A DNA stretch of 64,000 bases from an uncultured Synechococcaceae cyanobacterium. Lineage in GTDB: Bacteria > Cyanobacteriota > Cyanobacteriia > PCC-6307 > Cyanobiaceae. This document shows, piece by piece, positions 1-8,613 of this stretch. Below the pieces are notes generated by a model. It saw only the letters and a program-made list of their open reading frames with translations, was not told the DNA's origin and made no database searches. Location: assembly GCA_902536065.1 (NCBI GenBank), contig CACAVZ010000005.1, positions 34,676 to 98,675 of the forward strand, read 5' to 3'. Each line of letters starts with the position of its first letter. The first letter of the stretch is position 1. The position numbers and the translations under genes were made by a program.

Positions 1-1
1 T

Positions 2-181
2 TCAAAAAAAAGAAAAATTGAGCTTCAATCTTACAAAATAATATTCATTTTAAAAGATGTAGATCCAAAAGATCCCACGGAAGAGTTGAGTTCCATATTG
101 AATAATTCTGAGGTAAATTTTGAAATAGAAAAGATTGAACGTATCTTAGATTCAAAAAATAAAAGTATGAATAAAAATTAA
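2..181 (+). CDS. C-terminal end of an unidentified protein (5' end outside window)
   Basis: An open frame enters from the left edge and ends at TAA 179-181, giving 59 residues. The tail is Lys/Glu-rich and ends in KNKSMNKN. It reads on the same strand as the DUF2232 gene starting 21 bp later, so the two are probably co-transcribed. I do not recognise the family from this fragment. The frame is supported by its length without a stop and its position in a tightly packed plus-strand run, not by homology. Confidence 0.55.
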   Translation, partial: SKKRKIELQSYKIIFILKDVDPKDPTEELSSILNNSEVNFEIEKIERILDSKNKSMNKN

Positions 182-202
182 TTAAAAATATTCAAAAAAA
201 AA

Positions 203-841
203 ATGAAAATAACAACAAAAACTGAAGCATTAAATATTGTCGAGACCTCTTATTTGGCATCTCTTTCGTCTTTACTATGGGTTGCATTATATTATCTGCC
301 AATTGGGGGAGCTTTATTAAGGTTGATTTTACCCCTCCCAATGATCTTGTTGCACTTGAGAAGAGGAACTAAAATTGCATTGGAAGGACTTTTAATACAA
401 TTTCTACTTTTATTCATAATTATGGGTCCTGTTAGAGGAACTTTATTTTTATTTCCTTATGGGATTTTGGCTTTTTGGTTAGGTTGGTGTTGGTTTAAAG
501 AAAAGAGTTGGAAACTTAGTTTAACTGGGGGAGTTGTTATTGGAACCCTTGGCTTCTTAATAAGAGTAATAGCATTATCTACGTTGGTTGGAGATAATCT
601 TTGGGTGTTAATTACTAGAGCGAGTTATGGTCTAATAGAAAAGTTAATTGGATTATTTAATTTACCTTTATATCCCTCAATTTTGAGTATACAATTAGGT
701 GCAATTTTATTAATAATTTTTCAAGAAATAGTTTATGTTTTAACTGTACATGTAGTTGCCTATTCTCTGTTTCCTAGATTTAAATTAACTATCCCAGATC
801 CTCCAAGATTGTTAAATAGCTTAGTTGATATTAATAATTAA
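203..841 (+). CDS. DUF2232 family integral membrane protein
   Basis: The 212-residue product is very hydrophobic, with about five or six predicted membrane spans over residues 15-190 and few charged residues outside the short loops. Length and pattern fit the DUF2232 (YybS-like) family, which in cyanobacteria usually lies next to the CobT-like gene, as here. Biochemical function is unknown. The ATG at 203 follows an A-rich stretch. The frame ends 10 bp before the downstream gene's likely ATG at 852, which suggests one transcript. Family assignment is from memory of hydrophobicity and gene context, so moderate confidence. Confidence 0.7.
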   Translation: MKITTKTEALNIVETSYLASLSSLLWVALYYLPIGGALLRLILPLPMILLHLRRGTKIALEGLLIQFLLLFIIMGPVRGTLFLFPYGILAFWLGWCWFKEKSWKLSLTGGVVIGTLGFLIRVIALSTLVGDNLWVLITRASYGLIEKLIGLFNLPLYPSILSIQLGAILLIIFQEIVYVLTVHVVAYSLFPRFKLTIPDPPRLLNSLVDINN

Positions 842-851
842 AAAAGTAAGA

Positions 852-2009
852 ATGTACAGTACAGAATTAGGGATAAATTTTTTTGGTAATGGATCCAATA
901 AAAAAAGACAACTCAATAAGATAGAAATACTGAAAAAGAATATTAAAAATTTAAAAATATTTCTTATAATTGCTGGTACTAATACATCTCAAATTCCAGG
1001 AATTTCCGCAGCAGGTATTAATCCAAAATCAAGGAGAACAACTGCGCTCGCAGATGCTGAATTTTTGCTTGAGGGTGCTTCAAAAGATCATAAATATAAA
1101 TTGCCTCTTCTCAATGCAGGAGTAACTCCGGCCCTAATCAGTCATGTTTGTTCAAAGCTTATAAATACTTATCCAGTTATTGTTCCTCTAGGAATAGGAG
1201 CAAAGCCTTATTTTAATCATTTGGTTGTAGAAGATAGAAATTTGGGCCCATCAAATTGTCTTACTACTGGTAAATCTATGACTAAAGAGAGAGTTATAAA
1301 TCTCTATGAAAAAGGTCTTGCGATAGGAAAATCCTTAAAACAACCAGTTTTAATTTCTGAATCTGTACCTGGGGGCACCACAACTGCTCAGGCAGTAATG
1401 GAAGCTTTTGGTTTGAAGGTATCTAATTTAGTAGGGAGTAGTTTATTTAAAGCTCCAAGAGAACTAAGAAGACACGTAATTAAAAGAGGACTTTTAAATG
1501 CGAATTTCAAGGCTGATTCCGACTCTTTTGATGTTGTCGCGGCAGTAGGTGATCCTTTCCAAGCTTTTTCAATGGGTCTATTAATTGGTGCCAGGTTAGC
1601 AAAACAACCTGTAATATTGTCTGGAGGAAGTCAGATGTTAGCAGTCATTTTGCTTGTATTAGAATTTTTAGGTGAAAAAAATAAAGATGAATTTATTGAA
1701 GATGTTTTTATTGCGACCACTGGGTGGCTTGTGAAAGATAATTCTCTAAATGATTTAGTAAATCTAATTAATGAAAAATATGATGTCAAATTATTAGGTT
1801 TAGCCAGTCCTTTAAATTTCAAATCTTCAAAATACAAAGAATTGAAGGATTATGAATTAGGTCATGTAAAAGAAGGTGTAGGTGCTGGTGGAATATCATT
1901 GCTTGCTTTCTTAGATGGATTTAAAAATGAAGAAATAGTTTCATTGTGTCAACAAAATCTGGAAATGATGAAGGGCCTAGGTCAAATTTCTTTAGAGAAG
2001 GATTGCTGA
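852..2009 (+). CDS. cobT: CobT-like nicotinate-nucleotide phosphoribosyltransferase family protein (UPF0284)
   Basis: Product of about 385 residues in the UPF0284/TIGR00303 family, related to CobT, which in other bacteria activates dimethylbenzimidazole for the lower ligand of cobalamin. Family-like segments include ISAAGINPKSRRTTALADAE near the N-terminus and a Gly-rich VPGGTTTAQAVMEAFG near the middle. The frame can be extended to a TTG at 825, but that would overlap the upstream gene; the ATG at 852 (start MYSTELGINFFG) is preferred. The stop touches the next ATG, indicating an operon. Marine picocyanobacteria are reported to make pseudocobalamin, so the real substrate base is uncertain. 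Confidence 0.82.
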   Translation: MYSTELGINFFGNGSNKKRQLNKIEILKKNIKNLKIFLIIAGTNTSQIPGISAAGINPKSRRTTALADAEFLLEGASKDHKYKLPLLNAGVTPALISHVCSKLINTYPVIVPLGIGAKPYFNHLVVEDRNLGPSNCLTTGKSMTKERVINLYEKGLAIGKSLKQPVLISESVPGGTTTAQAVMEAFGLKVSNLVGSSLFKAPRELRRHVIKRGLLNANFKADSDSFDVVAAVGDPFQAFSMGLLIGARLAKQPVILSGGSQMLAVILLVLEFLGEKNKDEFIEDVFIATTGWLVKDNSLNDLVNLINEKYDVKLLGLASPLNFKSSKYKELKDYELGHVKEGVGAGGISLLAFLDGFKNEEIVSLCQQNLEMMKGLGQISLEKDC

Positions 2010-3008
2010 ATGTTTTCAAAATTTGCAACCAGAAGAGAATTTTTAAATTGTGGTAAGCTTTCGCTTTTGTTTTTCTTAAACTCTTGCAGTAATCAACCTA
2101 ATAAAGTAAAAATTGCATTACAAAATTCTTTTTATCCAGAATCTTTTAAAGATACGATTCCAAAAGATTGGAAGCAGGAAAAAATTAATTTTGAAAATAT
2201 TCAGCTACAAAAAAATAGAAACACAATTTTCAATTCTGACTTTACTTTAATAAATGATGGATGGATTTCTAGTATAGATTTTTCAGAATTTGAAAAAATA
2301 AATGGATATGCACTGTTTGAAAATTTGGATAAGAGATCGATAGATTTTTTGGGAAGCTTTGATCAAAATCTGAGGAGTAAATTATTTCCTATTGGCGTAG
2401 TACCCTATACAATCATCATTAAAAATAATAAAGAATTAATAACTTCAGCAAGAAGATCTTGGGATTTTCTTCTTTCTGAAAAATTAACTGGGAAAATTAT
2501 TTTTCCTCAAAGTCCCAGAATAATATTGTCAATTGCTCAAAAAATTAATTCATCTAATTCTTTAAAAAAACTCAAAAGCCAAGCTATGTTATTTGATGAT
2601 AAAAATATGCTAAATTGGTTGATTAATTCTGATGCTATTGTCGCAATAGTTCCTTATAGTCTTTGTTCAAAATATTTAAAAATAGATCCAAGGCTTTCTT
2701 TAGTTTTCCCTAGCCAAGGCGTACCTTTGATGTGGCATTTTCTACTTAGTCGATCAAATCTAAATAGTGAAATATTAATAAAATGGATTAAATCTTTAGA
2801 AAATAAATCAATAGTAGATAAATTAGTAAGCCAGGGTTGGTATCTTCCATTCAATAGTGATTACTTGCAAAGTAAATATAAAACTGAAATGCTCCCTATC
2901 TCAGGACCATCTGAGGAATGTTGGGAAAATAGTTGGTCTTTCCCTGTCTTAACAAACGAACAAAAAATTTATCTTAAAAATATCTGGAATAAGTCCTTAT
3001 CCCCATAA
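2010..3008 (+). CDS. Periplasmic solute-binding-like protein with Tat/lipoprotein-type leader
   Basis: The 332-residue protein begins with a twin-arginine-like segment (TRREFLNCG), a short hydrophobic stretch (residues 16-24) and a lipobox-like LNSC. This suggests export, perhaps by Tat, and lipid anchoring. The rest resembles type-2 periplasmic binding proteins of the polyamine/iron class: an alternating alpha/beta pattern with a central SDAIVAIVPYSLC. No transporter ATPase or permease is adjacent. The ATG follows the upstream TGA with no gap, so translation is probably coupled. Its 3' end overlaps the convergent aldo/keto reductase by 12 bp. The ligand cannot be told from sequence. Confidence 0.6.
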   Translation: MFSKFATRREFLNCGKLSLLFFLNSCSNQPNKVKIALQNSFYPESFKDTIPKDWKQEKINFENIQLQKNRNTIFNSDFTLINDGWISSIDFSEFEKINGYALFENLDKRSIDFLGSFDQNLRSKLFPIGVVPYTIIIKNNKELITSARRSWDFLLSEKLTGKIIFPQSPRIILSIAQKINSSNSLKKLKSQAMLFDDKNMLNWLINSDAIVAIVPYSLCSKYLKIDPRLSLVFPSQGVPLMWHFLLSRSNLNSEILIKWIKSLENKSIVDKLVSQGWYLPFNSDYLQSKYKTEMLPISGPSEECWENSWSFPVLTNEQKIYLKNIWNKSLSP

Positions 3009-4139
3009 TCTTTTTGTAGGATTTTCAATTAATAAGTTATGAGTTTCCTTTAATAAATTTGGTATATCTAATTTACTAGGACATTTAGGAACACATTTAT
3101 TACATTCATGACAAAATGAGGAATTTTTTTCTTCCCACCAATGGCCAGCTTTTCCTATTAAATTATATCTTTCTTTTGCAAATTCTAATTGTCCATAACC
3201 AACAGATATATTTCTTAAACGAAGTATTTCTGGAATAGGCACTTCATTAGGACATGGAAGACAAGATCTACATTGTTCACATTTGGTTGAGTTTAATCTT
3301 TCATTAGAAACTTCCTCAATTTTATTAAGGGCGCTTTTTTCAAGTTTTGTAAGCTTCTCGAATGAGTTTCTAAGTTTACGCGCAAATTCAAAATCTTTTT
3401 TGTTTGTCGCCCCCAAGGATAAAGTTGTAATGCCTTTTGCGAGAAGAAATCGATACGCTAATTCTAATGGATGAAAAGGCTTAGAGGCTTCTATCAAAAT
3501 ATCACTTGGAGAATACAATCTACCGCCTTTATCTGCAGGTGATATTGCTAAAACTCCCATACCTTTTTTTATGGCTTCCTCTGCTAAAGCAACCTTAGAT
3601 TGATCTAAATAATGTAAATGAAGACTACAAAAAGTAAAAACTTCACAGTTAATTGCATCTTTAATTAGTGAATAACTTCCGTGAGAACTAAAACCGACTT
3701 GATCAACTAGTTCCTTCTCAAGTATCCAAGAAATGAATTTCTTACCCTCTCCAGAAAGAACCCAATCTAGATGTTGTTTTAAGTTGAGTCCGTGAATTGC
3801 AAGATTATTAATTTTCTCGCGATTTAAATTTTTAAGAGACTTTTTAAAATTATTTTTTAAAAAGTTAAAATCACCCTTTGGTAAAACTTTGGAAGTAATC
3901 ACCCAATTTTTTTCTTTTATATTCTCTTCTATTGCTAATTTTTTTATTGAATTTCCAATAAGTGATTCAGCATCACCATAAGAGGGTGCTGTTTCTATGT
4001 GGTTAATTCCTACATAATATGCATTTTTTATTATGCTATACATTTTTTCGAGACTTTCGGTTGCTCGCATTGTCCCCAAAGTGAATAAGCTCACTTTCGC
4101 CCCTCTACCAAATGATCTTTTTTGTGAATTAATAATCAT
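2997..4139 (-). CDS. Aldo/keto reductase with C-terminal ferredoxin-like Fe-S domain
   Basis: The 380-residue protein has an N-terminal AKR TIM barrel (about residues 1-275) followed by two cysteine clusters, CEQCRSCLPCP and CHECNKCVPKCP, the second typical of 4Fe-4S sites. AKR landmarks are visible: HIETAPSYG around the catalytic Tyr, a Lys in ITSKVLP and a His in LAIHGLN. The usual Asp of the D-T-A motif is Glu here. Proteins of this layout are annotated as predicted oxidoreductases with unknown substrates. The fused Fe-S domain suggests ferredoxin- or metal-centre-linked electron transfer. It converges on the upstream plus-strand gene. Confidence 0.85.
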   Translation of the reverse strand: MIINSQKRSFGRGAKVSLFTLGTMRATESLEKMYSIIKNAYYVGINHIETAPSYGDAESLIGNSIKKLAIEENIKEKNWVITSKVLPKGDFNFLKNNFKKSLKNLNREKINNLAIHGLNLKQHLDWVLSGEGKKFISWILEKELVDQVGFSSHGSYSLIKDAINCEVFTFCSLHLHYLDQSKVALAEEAIKKGMGVLAISPADKGGRLYSPSDILIEASKPFHPLELAYRFLLAKGITTLSLGATNKKDFEFARKLRNSFEKLTKLEKSALNKIEEVSNERLNSTKCEQCRSCLPCPNEVPIPEILRLRNISVGYGQLEFAKERYNLIGKAGHWWEEKNSSFCHECNKCVPKCPSKLDIPNLLKETHNLLIENPTKRLWG

Positions 4140-4217
4140 TTAAATATGATCAATTTCTTTTTATTTACTCTTTAATTTATTTATAGTTGAAAATGATTTA
4201 AAGTAAATTAAAGTAAA

Positions 4218-4231
4218 TACAAAATTTTGTA
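4218..4231. promoter_or_regulatory. Perfect 14-bp palindrome upstream of ribE
   Basis: TACAAAATTTTGTA is a perfect inverted repeat 18 bp before the ribE ATG, next to two near-identical direct copies of AAAGTAAAT. Such a palindrome could be an operator. In DNA this AT-rich, short palindromes also arise by chance, so this is only a candidate and no regulator is implied. Confidence 0.25.
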
Positions 4232-4249
4232 AAATATTTTTTTTAAACT

Positions 4250-4903
4250 ATGTTTACAGGAATAATTCAATCAGTTGGAAAACTAAGACAAGAAAAAAAT
4301 ATTTTAGAAATTGAAATTTTAGATAATTTATTTGATATGGCAATTGGTGACAGCATAGCTGTTGATGGAATTTGTTTGACAGTTAAAGAGATTTTTCAAA
4401 ATAAATTTACTGTTGATGTTAGTGAGGAGACATTAAATAAAACAACTTTAGGAGTAAAGTCAAACCTCAATCAGATTGTTAATTTGGAGCCCGCTCTTAG
4501 GGTGTCTGACCGTCTGGGAGGGCATATAGTCAGCGGACATGTTGATGGCCTTGGAATAGTTGAGAATGTAGAAAAATTAGAGAAATCTTGGCTCTTATCA
4601 ATAAAGTGGAAAAATAATAATTTTTCAAAATATGTAGTTAATAAAGGTAGTATTTGTGTAAATGGTATAAGTCTTACGATTGCAAAATATGAGCAGGAAG
4701 GAGCAATATTTACTATTGCGATAATTCCTCATACTTGGCATAAAACAAATCTGAATAAATTAAATATCGGTGACAGCGTAAACCTTGAGGCAGATGCACT
4801 AATTAAATATGTAGAGAAATTACTTTTATTTAATAAAAATAGTAATCAAGATTTATCTTCAAATAATATTTCTTCCGAGTGGCTTAAAGAAAACGGTTGG
4901 TAA
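4250..4903 (+). CDS. ribE: Riboflavin synthase, alpha subunit
   Basis: The protein condenses two 6,7-dimethyl-8-ribityllumazine molecules to riboflavin, the last step of vitamin B2 synthesis in the cytosol. The 217-residue product opens with the family signature MFTGIIQSVG. It contains two repeated lumazine-binding domains (about residues 1-97 and 98-195), the second starting at GHIVSGHVDG with ICVNGISLTI matching ICLTV in the first. Length is normal. It stands alone on the plus strand between two minus-strand genes, with a 110-bp upstream region. No FMN riboswitch is apparent in that short leader. Confidence 0.95.
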   Translation: MFTGIIQSVGKLRQEKNILEIEILDNLFDMAIGDSIAVDGICLTVKEIFQNKFTVDVSEETLNKTTLGVKSNLNQIVNLEPALRVSDRLGGHIVSGHVDGLGIVENVEKLEKSWLLSIKWKNNNFSKYVVNKGSICVNGISLTIAKYEQEGAIFTIAIIPHTWHKTNLNKLNIGDSVNLEADALIKYVEKLLLFNKNSNQDLSSNNISSEWLKENGW

Positions 4904-4913
4904 AATATATTTT

Positions 4914-5267
4914 TTAATTTAATGGAATCAGATAAATTGTTTTTGATTCTTTTTTAAGATCGATTTTAAATTCCTGACCAGGTTCTAGACCTAATTTTTT
5001 GGTGTAGGCATGACCAATTAATAGATTCCCATTGCCATGAACTTTAGTTTTGAATTCTGTCTGTCTGCCCCTTGAAGCTCTATTACCATTTTTACCCTGA
5101 CGACCATTTCGTATTTTGTAACCCTTAGCTTCAATAAGCGCCCTATAAAAACTTTTTCTTAAGATTCTTCCACTTGGACCTACGTACCCACAACCTTTGG
5201 CTATCTCATCTTCAGATTTTTTACTTAATAATTTTGCTTTTTCAAGAAGTTCTTTTCCTTCTAGCAT
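4914..5267 (-). CDS. cyAbrB-type transcriptional regulator
   Basis: The 117-residue basic protein matches the cyanobacterial AbrB-like (cyAbrB) family: an N-terminal region GYVGPSGRILRKSFYRAL, a basic linker (RNGRQGKNGNRASRGRQ) and a C-terminal beta-rich AbrB-like domain (GNLLIGHAYTKKLGLEPGQ). In other cyanobacteria these DNA-binding proteins influence carbon/nitrogen balance and hydrogenase genes. The target set here is unknown. The gene converges on ribE with a 10-bp gap. The ATG at 5267 lies 97 bp beyond the end of ctaE on the same strand, so it probably has its own promoter. Confidence 0.85.
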   Translation of the reverse strand: MLEGKELLEKAKLLSKKSEDEIAKGCGYVGPSGRILRKSFYRALIEAKGYKIRNGRQGKNGNRASRGRQTEFKTKVHGNGNLLIGHAYTKKLGLEPGQEFKIDLKKESKTIYLIPLN

Positions 5268-5329
5268 TATCTGACAAATTTCTAATTATATATTCTTACT
5301 AAAAAGGAGAACTGTGGCAATATAAATTA

Positions 5330-5367
5330 ATAAAAAATATATTTAATTTTTGAAATATATTTTTTAT
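5330..5367 (-). terminator. AT-only stem-loop at the end of the ctaCDE operon
   Basis: Perfect 15-bp arms (5330-5344 and 5353-5367) with an 8-base loop overlap the ctaE stop codon. Read on the minus strand, the 3' arm ends in a run of six T. The position fits a rho-independent terminator for ctaCDE, although a stem without G-C pairs would be weak. Confidence 0.45.
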
Positions 5368-5966
5368 AAAAGATACAAAATAATAAATAAAATAACCCAT
5401 ATTCCATCTACAAAATGCCAGTACAATTCAACAGCTTCCAAAGGGAACATATTTTGACTATTTAATCTTCCGCCCTTGATTCTCGATTGCCAAGCAATAA
5501 TTAAAATCATTAAAGTGCCTAAAGTGACATGTAATCCATGAAAACCAGTAAGAGCATAAAAAGTACTTGCAAATAAATTATCGGTTAATCCAAAAGGTAA
5601 ATGAAAATATTCAAATAATTGACATATTAAAAATATAATTCCAAGAAAAGCAGTAAAAAATAACCATTTTTGGGATTCGGATTTTTTATCTTTTAAAAGT
5701 GCTTTGCCTGCTTTATGGAAAGTTGCACTACTAACAAGTAACAAAATTGTATTTAGTGTAGGTATTGGGAGTTCTAATTCATAAATAGCACCATCAGGTA
5801 ATGGATTTACTGCTTTGTATGTTAAATAAGCAGCAAAGAATCCAGCAAAAGTCATTCCATCCGCAATTAGGAAAGTTATAAGACCAAACATTCTGAAGTC
5901 TTCATGTGTTTCGTTGACTTCAGAATTATTATTTTGAATTTCTTTTGAGCTATCAAGAGTTGTCAT
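5364..5966 (-). CDS. ctaE: Cytochrome c oxidase subunit III
   Basis: Subunit III of the aa3-type terminal oxidase, which transfers electrons from cytochrome c or plastocyanin to oxygen. The 200-residue protein has five predicted membrane spans and the family elements FRMFGLITFLIADGMTFAGF, TGFHGLHVTLGT and a C-terminal VELYWHFVDGIWVILF. Length is normal for a five-helix CtaE/CyoC type. It is the last gene of ctaC-ctaD-ctaE, 6 bp after ctaD, and ends in an AT-only hairpin. Confidence 0.95.
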   Translation of the reverse strand: MTTLDSSKEIQNNNSEVNETHEDFRMFGLITFLIADGMTFAGFFAAYLTYKAVNPLPDGAIYELELPIPTLNTILLLVSSATFHKAGKALLKDKKSESQKWLFFTAFLGIIFLICQLFEYFHLPFGLTDNLFASTFYALTGFHGLHVTLGTLMILIIAWQSRIKGGRLNSQNMFPLEAVELYWHFVDGIWVILFIILYLL

Positions 5967-5972
5967 ATGTTT

Positions 5973-7598
5973 TTATTTTAGTTCAGAAATTTCTTTACCA
6001 TAACCATAGGGTTCTTCAACTAATGGAGCTTCTCCTTCCCAATTTTCAACTGGAGGTGGAGAAGATGTTAACCACTCAGGTGTAAGAGCATTCCAAGGGT
6101 TATCTCCAGCATCTTTTCCATTTCTCACACTAATGAATACATTAATTAAAAAAGGAATTGTACTAATAGCCATCAAAAGAGCCCCAAGGCTACTAATTTG
6201 ATTAACGAACTGGAATTGAGGATCATATTCTGCAACTCTTCTTGGCATTCCATTTAAACCAAGCCAATGTTGAGGGGCAAAGCACAAGTTAAATCCAATA
6301 AAGGTAATGATAAAATGTAAAATTCCTAATTTTTCATTGAGCATTTTTCCAGTTACTTTTGGGAACCAATGATAAATTGAAGAGAAAATAATAAAAACAG
6401 TCCCTCCATAAACTATGTAATGAAAATGGGCGACAACGAAATAGGTATCATGTACGTGAATATCGAAAGGTACCTGTGCTAAAGCGACTCCCGTAATACC
6501 TCCAAAAACGAAATTTATAATAAATCCACAAGAGAATAACATTGCACTATTTATGGAAATTTTACCTCCCCATAATGTTGCAACCCAATTAAAAAATTTT
6601 ATACCTGTTGGAACAGCAATAAATGCTGTGGCAATTGTAAAGAACAATCTCATCCAAGGGGGCGTTCCACTTGTAAACATGTGATGCGCCCAAACAACTA
6701 AACCTAAAACTACTATCCCCATTATTGAAAAAACCATTGTTGTATATCCGAAAAGTGGTTTTCTAGCATGTACAGGAAGTATTTCACTAACTAAACCAAA
6801 GGCTGGAAGGACCATAATGTATACAGCTGGATGAGAATAAAACCAAAATAAATGCTGATAAACTACGACATTGCCTCCTAAAACAGGATTGAAAAACCCC
6901 GTATTAGCAATGATATCGAAGCTAAGAAGAATTAAAGTGCCTGCTAAAACAGGAGTTGATAAAACAACTAATAGACTTGTTCCAAGCATTGCCCAACAAT
7001 ACATTGGCAATTGCATTAGTTTTAATCCTGGCCTTCTTAATTTGATAATGGTGGCTATAAAGTTTATTCCCCCAAATATAGAACTGCCTCCAAGTAATAG
7101 AACGCTCAGAATCCAAATAACTTGTCCAGATTGAGGAGTAGTTATGCTTAAAGGTGGATAAGCCGTCCATCCAGCCTGAGCAGCACCCTCAACAAAATAG
7201 CTTGCTACCAACATCAAACCTGAAGGAGGAATTAACCAAAAAGCTACGGCATTTAATCTTGGGAATGCCATATCTCTCGCGCCTACATAAAATGGAATTA
7301 AATAATTTCCAAAAGCACCGTTTACTACTGGCACTATCCAAAGGAATATCATTATTGTTCCGTGTAAAGTTAAAACTTGGTTATAAACATCTCTTGGCAT
7401 GAAATCAGACATTGGACTGGCTAGTTCAATTCTTATAGCGCTCGCTAAGCTTCCTCCTATTAAATAGAAGAGAAAACCACAAACCAAGTATTGTATCCCA
7501 ATTACTTTATGATCAAGGCTAAAGCTAAAGTATCTAAGCAAGCCTTTAGGTTGAAGGCTTTCATTATTAGTTTTTTGTGGATCAATTGATATTGTCAT
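5973..7598 (-). CDS. ctaD: Cytochrome c oxidase subunit I
   Basis: Catalytic heme-copper subunit of the aa3-type oxidase, 541 residues with twelve predicted spans. Visible landmarks are the low-spin heme His in LTLHGTIMIFLWI, the CuB/cross-linked region HLFWFYSHPAVYIMVLPAFG, the second CuB His pair in VVWAHHMFTSG, and HDTYFVVAHFHYI with the heme a3 and heme a ligands. All expected ligands appear present. Its ATG overlaps the ctaC stop as ATGA, which indicates translational coupling. Heme A would come from the divergent ctaA-ctaB genes. Confidence 0.97.
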   Translation of the reverse strand: MTISIDPQKTNNESLQPKGLLRYFSFSLDHKVIGIQYLVCGFLFYLIGGSLASAIRIELASPMSDFMPRDVYNQVLTLHGTIMIFLWIVPVVNGAFGNYLIPFYVGARDMAFPRLNAVAFWLIPPSGLMLVASYFVEGAAQAGWTAYPPLSITTPQSGQVIWILSVLLLGGSSIFGGINFIATIIKLRRPGLKLMQLPMYCWAMLGTSLLVVLSTPVLAGTLILLSFDIIANTGFFNPVLGGNVVVYQHLFWFYSHPAVYIMVLPAFGLVSEILPVHARKPLFGYTTMVFSIMGIVVLGLVVWAHHMFTSGTPPWMRLFFTIATAFIAVPTGIKFFNWVATLWGGKISINSAMLFSCGFIINFVFGGITGVALAQVPFDIHVHDTYFVVAHFHYIVYGGTVFIIFSSIYHWFPKVTGKMLNEKLGILHFIITFIGFNLCFAPQHWLGLNGMPRRVAEYDPQFQFVNQISSLGALLMAISTIPFLINVFISVRNGKDAGDNPWNALTPEWLTSSPPPVENWEGEAPLVEEPYGYGKEISELK

Positions 7599-8398
7599 AA
7601 ATTTACCTCTGGTTTTTTATTTTTGTTAAACCATTCGTTGTAATCAGATTCTTCTTCAACAATTATGGAAGCTCTCATCCCTCCATGATATGGGCCACAT
7701 AATTCTGCGCAAATTATCGGATATTTTCCTACTTTTGTAGGAGTGAAATTTAGAATAGTAGGTTGCCCAGGAATAATATCCTGTTTAATTCTGAACTCTG
7801 GCACCCAAAAAGCATGAATGACATCTTTGGATTCCATTTTCATTGATACTTTTTGATCAACAGGAACGTGTAGTTCTCCTGATATGAAATTGCCATTGGG
7901 ATAATTGAATAGAAATGCAAATTGCATAGCTGAAACTTCAATTGATAAATTATTTATAGCTATTTCATTATCAGAAGTTTGACTTATTCCAGCCCATATT
8001 TTTTCAGAATTAGAACTCATCATTTCGTGGTTATGATTTAGTTCTTTCATCCCTCCCATTCGATCGTAGATGTTGTAGCTATATAAACCTATTATTAAAA
8101 CAATTATTGAAGGAATAATTGTCCATACAATTTCTAAGCCTAAATTTCCCTCTAAAGCTATACCATCACCTATCTGATCATTTCTTTTCCTAAAACTAAA
8201 TAAGCTATAAATAACAGCTATTGTCATTCCTATAAAAATAATTAATCCAATGATGAAAAGAATTTTAAAAAGTTCATCGTAAATTGGTGCATTAATACTT
8301 GCTTCAGTTGGGAGCAAATTTACATTAAAACCAATCCAAAAAGATATAGCAAAAACAAGTGAAATAATTAGTATTAAATAAATGTTTTTATTTAACAA
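7595..8398 (-). CDS. ctaC: Cytochrome c oxidase subunit II
   Basis: The 267-residue CuA-bearing subunit receives electrons from the soluble donor on the lumenal/periplasmic side. Two N-terminal membrane spans (about residues 7-25 and 43-68) are followed by a cupredoxin domain. The CuA motif ICAELCGPYHGGM and the upstream HAFWVPEF supply the expected Cys, His and Met ligands. The start is a TTG at 8398; no in-frame ATG lies upstream close by. First gene of ctaCDE, divergent from ctaA across a 215-bp gap. Confidence 0.94.
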   Translation of the reverse strand: MLNKNIYLILIISLVFAISFWIGFNVNLLPTEASINAPIYDELFKILFIIGLIIFIGMTIAVIYSLFSFRKRNDQIGDGIALEGNLGLEIVWTIIPSIIVLIIGLYSYNIYDRMGGMKELNHNHEMMSSNSEKIWAGISQTSDNEIAINNLSIEVSAMQFAFLFNYPNGNFISGELHVPVDQKVSMKMESKDVIHAFWVPEFRIKQDIIPGQPTILNFTPTKVGKYPIICAELCGPYHGGMRASIIVEEESDYNEWFNKNKKPEVNL

Positions 8399-8613
8399 TT
8401 GATCTCTAAAAATTTGTATTTATATTCTCAAGATATTCAATTTTTTTAATCCTGCATCCTTTGTTAAAAGAAAAACATTTAAATTTACAACTTCTTAAGA
8501 TTTACGAAATAAAAGACGTATTATTAATAACTTTTTAGAGTTAATTGTCAGGGAAAAAAGATTAAATTAGTAAATTATTTTTTAAATTAAACATATTAAT
8601 TTTTAATTAATGT

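Noticed and set aside
2654..2854. Antisense open frames of 60-100 codons inside long genes across the window
   Set aside because: They lie fully within well-identified genes in other frames and show no family features or start context.
8399..8613. Promoter boxes in the ctaC-ctaA gap (for example TTGTCA followed by TAAATT)
   Set aside because: The spacing is about 20 bases and similar AT-rich strings are everywhere; not better than chance.
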